This document shows positions 60,269-64,000 of a DNA stretch of 64,000 nt, one piece after another. The DNA comes from Gammaproteobacteria bacterium (GTDB lineage: Bacteria > Pseudomonadota > Gammaproteobacteria > Acidiferrobacterales > Sulfurifustaceae). The stretch lies in the NCBI GenBank assembly GCA_016199745.1, contig JACQFZ010000014.1, positions 1-64,000 on the forward strand, written 5' to 3'. A model generated the notes under the pieces. That model saw only the letters and a list, made by a program, of their open reading frames with translations, was not told the DNA's origin and ran no database searches. The translations under genes and the position numbers were made by a program. Positions within the stretch are counted from its first letter, which is position 1. Each line of letters opens with the position of its first letter.

Positions 60269-60565
60269 ATGTCTCAGCAAGTCCGCGTCATTATCACTGC
60301 CGATACCGTTCCCGCTCACAGCGAAGCCGTCCGAACCGTTTTAGCCCGACTCGCCGACGACTCGCGCCGCGAGCAAGGCTGCTTGCATTACGAGCTATTG
60401 CGCGACAACGTGAATCCGCAACGCTTCACCATCGTCGAAGCTTGGAGCGATGCCGCGGCGCTCGCCAAACACCGGCAGGCGGCGCATGTCGCCACCGCGT
60501 TGGCCGCGCTACAAGACAAGCTCGCCGGCGCGCCGGACATTCGCGAGCTGACGAAAGTCGGCTGA
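60269..60565 (+). CDS. putative quinol monooxygenase (ABM domain)
   Basis: A 98-residue ABM/YgiN-like protein: RVIITADTVPAHSEAVRTVL, then REQGCLHYELLRDNVNPQRFTIVEAW, then HRQAAHVATALAAL, ending in the strand of the ferredoxin-like fold. It may oxidise quinols or aldehydes. It lies 6 bases before the MpaB gene, so co-transcription is likely. Confidence 0.87.
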   Translation: MSQQVRVIITADTVPAHSEAVRTVLARLADDSRREQGCLHYELLRDNVNPQRFTIVEAWSDAAALAKHRQAAHVATALAALQDKLAGAPDIRELTKVG

Positions 60566-60571
60566 CTCGCC

Positions 60572-61405
60572 ATGCACCCACACACCGCCGATCTCGATCC
60601 CCGCACCCACTGCCAGGCAATCGCCCAGCGTCTCGGCTGCTTCGACTTTCCGTGGGACACGACGCGCGCGCTCGAGCTCGCCTTGTTTCGCACGTTCGCC
60701 GCGCCGCGCATCGGCGCGCTGCTGCACGCGACCGGTGAGTTCGAGGCGCGACCGCAGAAGCGCTATGACGACACCGATCTGATCGTCAGCGAAATCGTCG
60801 AGCACGGCTTCGACAGCGACCGCGGCCGCCGCGCGATTGCGCGCATGAACGCCATCCACGGGCGTTTTCAAATTCGCAATGAGGATTTCTTGTACGTGCT
60901 GTCGACGTTCATGTTCGAGCCGATCCGCTGGAATGCGCGCTTCGGCTGGCGCCGCATGAGCGAATACGAACGTCTCGGTTGGTTCTGGTTTTGGCGCAAT
61001 ATCGGCGAGCGCATGCACCTCCAGGATCTGCCGAACGATTACGCGACGTTCGAGCGTTACAACATCGACTATGAAGCCAAGCATTTCCGCTTCACCGACG
61101 CCAACCAGCGTGTCGCTCTGGCGACGCGCGCGATGTTCGCCGGCTGGTTCCCGCGGCCGTTACAGCCGCTGGTACGTCGCAGTATCAACGCCCTGCTCGA
61201 CGATGCCTTGCTGCGTGCCTTCGGTTTGGCGCCGGCGCCGCGCTGGTGGGTAGCAACCATCGACCGTTCGCTACGGCTGCGGGCACGGGCGCTACGCTGG
61301 CTACCGCCACGTAAACAGCCGCGGCTACGTACGCGCATCCCGCGCGCGGACTACCCGCAAGGTTATCGCATCGAGTCGCTGGGGCCGCCGCCGTCCGATC
61401 CCTAA
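60572..61405 (+). CDS. oxygenase MpaB family protein (DUF2236)
   Basis: A 277-residue protein of the MpaB/DUF2236 type: ALELALFRTFAAPRIGALLHAT, then RRAIARMNAIHGRFQIRNEDFLYVLSTFMFEPIRW, with conserved His and Arg that hold the haem in the Lcp/MpaB oxygenase fold, and WFWFWRNIGERMHL. The substrate is unknown. It is preceded at 6 bases by the quinol monooxygenase. Confidence 0.85.
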   Translation: MHPHTADLDPRTHCQAIAQRLGCFDFPWDTTRALELALFRTFAAPRIGALLHATGEFEARPQKRYDDTDLIVSEIVEHGFDSDRGRRAIARMNAIHGRFQIRNEDFLYVLSTFMFEPIRWNARFGWRRMSEYERLGWFWFWRNIGERMHLQDLPNDYATFERYNIDYEAKHFRFTDANQRVALATRAMFAGWFPRPLQPLVRRSINALLDDALLRAFGLAPAPRWWVATIDRSLRLRARALRWLPPRKQPRLRTRIPRADYPQGYRIESLGPPPSDP

Positions 61406-61455
61406 CAATTTTCCGCTGACGGCATTGAATTGTCCGGGCGCCGGTCTAAGGCGGG

Positions 61456-62316
61456 ATGAAACGATGGCAACAACGTCTGGCCGCCTACCTGAGCGACCGC
61501 AACAAGTTCTTCTGGCTGGTGGCCGGCTCGTTGTCGATCGCATTGGTCGGCGTCCTCGATTATCTAACCGGTTACCAAACCAGTTTCTCGCTGTTCTATC
61601 TCGCGCCCATCTTCGCCGTCACCTGGTTCGGCGGACGTGGGCTCGGCATCGTCGCCTGCATCGCCAGCGTCCTGACATGGCTCGTGGCTGACTACACCGG
61701 CGGTTATTTGTGGCCGCATCCGCTGATTCATCTGTGGAACACGAGCGTTAGCCTGGGCTTATTTCTTATCGCCAGCTTGCTGCTGGCGGCGTTACACGTG
61801 GCACTGCAACACGAGTACGAGCTATCGCGCACCGATTCGCTGACCGGTGCGGTCAACCGACGCTGCTTCTTGGAACTTGCCGAGAACGAAATGCAACGTT
61901 TGGCGCGGCACGGCCATCCGTTCACCATCGCCTTCATCGACCTCGATGACTTCAAAGCGGTGAACGACCGTTGGGGTCACCAAGCCGGCGACACTGTTTT
62001 GTGCATGGTCGTCAGCTGCGTTCAACAACATCTGCGCAAGGTCGATACCGTCGGCCGCATGGGCGGCGATGAATTCGTCGTACTGCTGCCGGAAACCGGC
62101 GCCGATGCCGGCGAAAAGGCCATCGCTAAAATTCATCGACAACTCGCCGACAAGATGCAACGTGAACGCTGGCCGGTAACATTCAGTATCGGCGTGATCA
62201 CCTGCTCGAAGACACCGCTGTCGATCGACGAACTCATCAATCAAGCCGACCGCTCGATGTACCTCGCCAAGCAGCAAGGCAAAAACCAAATCCGCTACAC
62301 GATCACGGCGGACTGA
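61456..62316 (+). CDS. membrane diguanylate cyclase
   Basis: A 286-residue protein. Four predicted membrane helices (about 16-115) precede a GGDEF domain (about 125-286): DSLTGAVNRRCF, FIDLDDFKAVNDRWGH, then RMGGDEFVVLLPE with the GGDEF active site. The inhibitory RKVD (RxxD) motif is five residues before it. It is expected to make c-di-GMP with feedback control. No separate sensor domain is present; the membrane part may sense the signal. Confidence 0.92.
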   Translation: MKRWQQRLAAYLSDRNKFFWLVAGSLSIALVGVLDYLTGYQTSFSLFYLAPIFAVTWFGGRGLGIVACIASVLTWLVADYTGGYLWPHPLIHLWNTSVSLGLFLIASLLLAALHVALQHEYELSRTDSLTGAVNRRCFLELAENEMQRLARHGHPFTIAFIDLDDFKAVNDRWGHQAGDTVLCMVVSCVQQHLRKVDTVGRMGGDEFVVLLPETGADAGEKAIAKIHRQLADKMQRERWPVTFSIGVITCSKTPLSIDELINQADRSMYLAKQQGKNQIRYTITAD

Positions 62317-62322
62317 GGTAGT

Positions 62323-62898
62323 GTGCTGAAAGTTTATTCGCACGGCGAAACCATGCGCACTTCTTTTGTCAGCGAAGCGATCACCCTCCGGCGGTTCACA
62401 CCGACCGATGCGCCGCATCTTTACACCGCGGTCCGCGAGTCGCTCCGCCAGATCGGCCGCTGGTTGCCGTGGTGTCATCCCGACTACTCCATCGGCGACA
62501 GCGAGGAGTGGCTCGCGCTTTGCGATCAGCAGTGGAACCGAGGCGCGGAATACGCGTTCGCCATCACCGACGCAGCTGGTGGCCAGCTGCTCGGCAGCGT
62601 CGGTATCAATCAACTGAATCCGGCGCACAAGCTCGGTCAGCTCGGCTATTGGGTACGCGCCAGCCGCACCCGCCATGGTGTCGCTTCGGCGGCGACTAAG
62701 CTGGCGGCGTCGTTCGGTTTCAGCGAGCTGCATCTCACTCGGATCGAAATTGTCGCCCTGATCGACAATCTCGCCAGCCGCCGCGTCGCCGAGAAAGTCG
62801 GCGCCACCTTCGAATGCGTCGCGCGCAATCGGTTAGTACTGCGCGGGCGACCCCACGATGCCGCCGTCTATTCGCTGGTGCCGAGCGATATTCGCTAA
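62323..62898 (+). CDS. GNAT-family acetyltransferase (RimJ/RimL type)
   Basis: A 191-residue protein with GTG start and GAGG upstream; an ATG ten codons in is possible. It shows the RimJ/RimL pattern: ITLRRFTPTDAPHLYTAVRESL, then LGYWVRASRTRHGVASAATKLAASFGF, then RIEIVALIDNLASRRVAEKVGATFE. It acetylates the amino group of a protein, peptide or small molecule. It is six bases after the cyclase gene. Confidence 0.88.
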   Translation: MLKVYSHGETMRTSFVSEAITLRRFTPTDAPHLYTAVRESLRQIGRWLPWCHPDYSIGDSEEWLALCDQQWNRGAEYAFAITDAAGGQLLGSVGINQLNPAHKLGQLGYWVRASRTRHGVASAATKLAASFGFSELHLTRIEIVALIDNLASRRVAEKVGATFECVARNRLVLRGRPHDAAVYSLVPSDIR

Positions 62899-62904
62899 GC
62901 GACT

Positions 62905-63222
62905 ATGCCCGAGCTAATAATCCTGTTACTGGTCGCGCTGCTGTTGGTGCTATGGATCGATCATCGGCGGGCACAAGAGATCGTTGTCGCACATTGCCGG
63001 CAGGCATGTCAGGCGCTGGGCGTGCAGTTCCTTGACGATACCGCTGCCATGCGGCGCTTTGGGTTGGCGCGCGACGGTAACGGCCGTGTGCGCTTGCGGC
63101 GGATTTACACCTTCGAGTACAGCCCGAGCGCCGGTGAACGCGGGCGCGGGTCGGCGATCCTACTGGGACGCACGTTGACGGCGCTCAATATTCCGGTTGA
63201 GCCGCCGCCAAAGTTTTCTTGA
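62905..63222 (+). CDS. DUF3301 family protein
   Basis: A 105-residue protein with one N-terminal membrane helix (about 3-18), then HRRAQEIVVAHCRQACQALGVQFLDDT and RIYTFEYSPSAGERGRGSAILLG, the DUF3301 pattern. It is six bases after the acetyltransferase stop. Function unknown; probably faces the cytoplasm. Confidence 0.87.
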   Translation: MPELIILLLVALLLVLWIDHRRAQEIVVAHCRQACQALGVQFLDDTAAMRRFGLARDGNGRVRLRRIYTFEYSPSAGERGRGSAILLGRTLTALNIPVEPPPKFS

Positions 63223-63241
63223 TATTACCCTCACCCTAGCT

Positions 63242-63422
63242 ATTCCCGCCCGGTGCGCGCAACGACAGCGCGCCCGTTCAGCGGCGCGAGTGTCCACTGG
63301 ACACTCGCGAAAACTCCGCTTCACCCCCCGCAACAGCGGGGGAAGGAACTAATTGGGTCGCGGATTTACGTTTTTGAGTTCCCTCCCCCGCGCTTTTGCG
63401 GAGGAGGGTTAGGGTGGGGGCA
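63242..63422. repeat. composite palindromic repeat (copy h) with TGTCCA element
   Basis: A copy of the same element as at 57053 (63242-63313; GCGCCCGTTCAGCGGCGCGA, then TGTCCACTGGACA), followed by CCCCGCAACAGCGGGGG and CCCTCCCCCGC/GCGGAGGAGGG hairpins. It lies between the DUF3301 gene and the convergent prfC. Confidence 0.75.
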
Positions 63423-63435
63423 ACACAAACTAGAT

Positions 63436-64000
63436 TTAGTGCTCGCGCGTCGCCCGGAAGCGCACGTCGGGCCAGCGCTCCATGGTGACGTTCAGATTGA
63501 CCGTGCTCGGGGCGAGATAAACCAGATGGCCGGCGCGGTCGAGCGCCAACCGTCCTTCGTACTGACGGCGGAATTCTTTAAGCTTGGCATCATCGGCATC
63601 GACCCAGCGAGCGGTGGTGACATCGACCGATTCGTAACGACACTCGACGCCGTATTCGTTCTGTAAACGCCAGGCGACTACGTCGAACTGCAAATTTCCG
63701 ACCGCGCCTAAAATCAAATCATTGCCCATCACCGGCCGGAACACCTGCGTCGCGCCCTCCTCGCTCAACTGATCGAGACCTTTTTGCAGCGCTTTCATGC
63801 GTAACGGATCGCGCAGCATGACGCGACGGAACAATTCGGGGGCAAAGTACGGAATGCCGGTGAACTTGAGATCTTCGCCTTCGGTGAAGGTATCGCCGAT
63901 GCTGATAGTGCCGTGGTTGTAGAGACCGATAATATCGCCGGCGTATGCTTCATCGACACGCTCGCGCTCGCGCGCCATGAAAGTGATAGCGCTACTGATC
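63436..64000 (-). CDS. prfC: peptide chain release factor 3 (C-terminal part)
   Basis: The gene runs off the window on its 5' side. The visible part is about 188 residues: the RF3 domain III region begins at [23 protein letters not shown], followed by [28 protein letters not shown], and [37 protein letters not shown]3 is the GTPase that recycles class-I release factors. The stop is at 63436. The N-terminal GTPase domain lies outside the window. Confidence 0.95.
   Translation of the reverse strand, partial: ISSAITFMARERERVDEAYAGDIIGLYNHGTISIGDTFTEGEDLKFTGIPYFAPELFRRVMLRDPLRMKALQKGLDQLSEEGATQVFRPVMGNDLILGAVGNLQFDVVAWRLQNEYGVECRYESVDVTTARWVDADDAKLKEFRRQYEGRLALDRAGHLVYLAPSTVNLNVTMERWPDVRFRATREH

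Overview
The window reads as chromosomal DNA of a high-GC gammaproteobacterium. Housekeeping genes of that lineage are present: greB, rep, ndh, beta-class can, sseA-type sulfurtransferase, yaeQ and the C-terminal part of prfC. The exact taxon cannot be fixed from the sequence alone. No rRNA, tRNA or CRISPR array was seen.

Layout. 1-1.0 kb is a decayed patch (a truncated response-regulator receiver and a frameshifted hicA-like gene). 1.2-10.7 kb holds greB, two large lipoproteins with InlB-type repeats, a GlcG/HbpS protein, a membrane PAS-GGDEF-EAL protein and a SPOR protein. 10.4-37.9 kb is a minus-strand type VI secretion (T6SS) region, read from high to low coordinates: a sigma-54 activator; a candidate -24/-12 promoter; small ORFs; a tssB-tssC fusion; hcp; tssE; tssF; tssG; vgrG; a DUF2169/pentapeptide - pentapeptide - DUF3540 - PAAR-like cassette; tssJ; tssK; tssL; tssM; tssA. 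It ends in four genes with strong ribosome-binding sites and basic N-termini. One of these is a convincing CdtB-like (DNase I/EEP fold) nuclease and two are paralogues that look like HNH-type nucleases. No clpV (tssH) and no recognisable immunity gene lies in the locus.

38.7-52.9 kb is a mosaic of small operons and single genes: rep, an AraC regulator, a tautomerase, YceI, a sulfurtransferase, a porin, lipoproteins, a FimT-like pseudopilin, YaeQ, acetyltransferase, DUF378, a VOC protein, a histidine phosphatase and monooxygenases. It ends in a two-ORF unit that looks like a -1 frameshift fusion. 53-59.3 kb carries ndh, can and a molybdate transport locus in which modA is truncated. The modA 3' part is duplicated about 1.2 kb downstream, two AT-rich cargo genes lie between the copies, and an imperfect inverted repeat encloses the region. 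modB and modC look intact. 59.3-64 kb has a sterol-desaturase-type protein, a monooxygenase, an MpaB/DUF2236 protein, a diguanylate cyclase, an acetyltransferase, DUF3301 and the 3' end of prfC.

Two families of GC-rich palindromic repeats are scattered through intergenic spaces. One copy sits in frame inside a T6SS accessory gene. The strongest leads are the CdtB-like effector array, the TssB-TssC fusion with no local ClpV, the candidate programmed frameshift near 52.4 kb, the in-frame palindromic insertion, and the rearranged modA locus. All homology statements rest on reading motifs by eye; no database search was run.
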